A DNA stretch of 5,254 nt, taken from positions 1-5,254 of the forward strand of contig CALXZS010000100.1 of NCBI GenBank assembly GCA_944393305.1, given 5' to 3'. This document shows, in pieces, positions 5,225 to 5,254 of this stretch (its first letter is position 1; each line of letters opens with the position of its first letter). This DNA comes from an uncultured Clostridia bacterium. GTDB lineage: Bacteria > Bacillota > Clostridia > TANB77 > CAG-508. The position numbers and the translations under genes were made by a program. Under the pieces are notes generated by a model. The model did not search any database and had not been told where the DNA came from. It saw nothing but the letters and a program-made list of their open reading frames with translations.

Positions 5225-5254
5225 TAGTAGTTATTTTATTATAAATGTGATAAA

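Noticed and set aside
5225..5254. Terminator after the muramidase
   Set aside because: Only short A/T-rich inverted matches are present in the remaining 30 bases and no G/C-containing stem; any terminator would lie outside the window.

Overview
The window is strongly A+T-rich. Its codon use favours ATA, AAA, AGA and GAA, its Shine-Dalgarno (SD) sequences are strong (AAAGGAGG, GGAGG), and it uses TTG and GTG starts. With coat-F-like spore proteins and LysM cell-wall hydrolases present, this points to a low-GC, spore-forming Firmicute, most likely a Clostridia member. That assignment is an inference from style and gene content; there is no rRNA or other marker gene here.

Layout: (1) Bases 1-96 are the last 31 codons of an unrecognised plus-strand gene, closed by a strong intrinsic terminator (125-166). 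(2) After an intergenic region holding a near-consensus sigma-A-type promoter (285-313), a topB-type DNA topoisomerase III is encoded at 332-2218. It is a compact, core-only version without the usual C-terminal zinc-ribbon tail. (3) An A-rich spacer with a second promoter-like element leads to a membrane-anchored M23 (LytM-type) peptidoglycan endopeptidase (2339-3349), ended by a hairpin terminator (3360-3401). (4) Convergent to it, on the minus strand, lies a two-gene operon of small helical proteins (62 and 81 codons). The 81-residue product resembles coat-F-type spore coat proteins, and the two genes are tightly coupled through a TAGGAGG stop/SD overlap. (5) Divergent from that operon, a secreted GH25 muramidase with three LysM repeats (4007-5224) starts at a TTG behind a textbook AAAGGAGG. 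The window ends 30 bases after it with no visible terminator.

How they fit together: topB is DNA housekeeping (decatenation, replication or recombination intermediates) and looks unrelated to the rest. The other genes share an envelope/spore theme. The M23 enzyme cuts peptide cross-links, the GH25 enzyme cuts glycan strands, and the small minus-strand proteins probably belong to the spore coat. Whether the hydrolases act in sporulation, germination or vegetative wall turnover cannot be read from the sequence. I see no phage, insertion sequence, CRISPR, tRNA or rRNA. I do not see a convincing novel multi-gene system; the more interesting points are small-scale, namely the split coat-F-like pair, the M23 start site, the duplicated M23 ectodomain and the Cys-bracketed third LysM.
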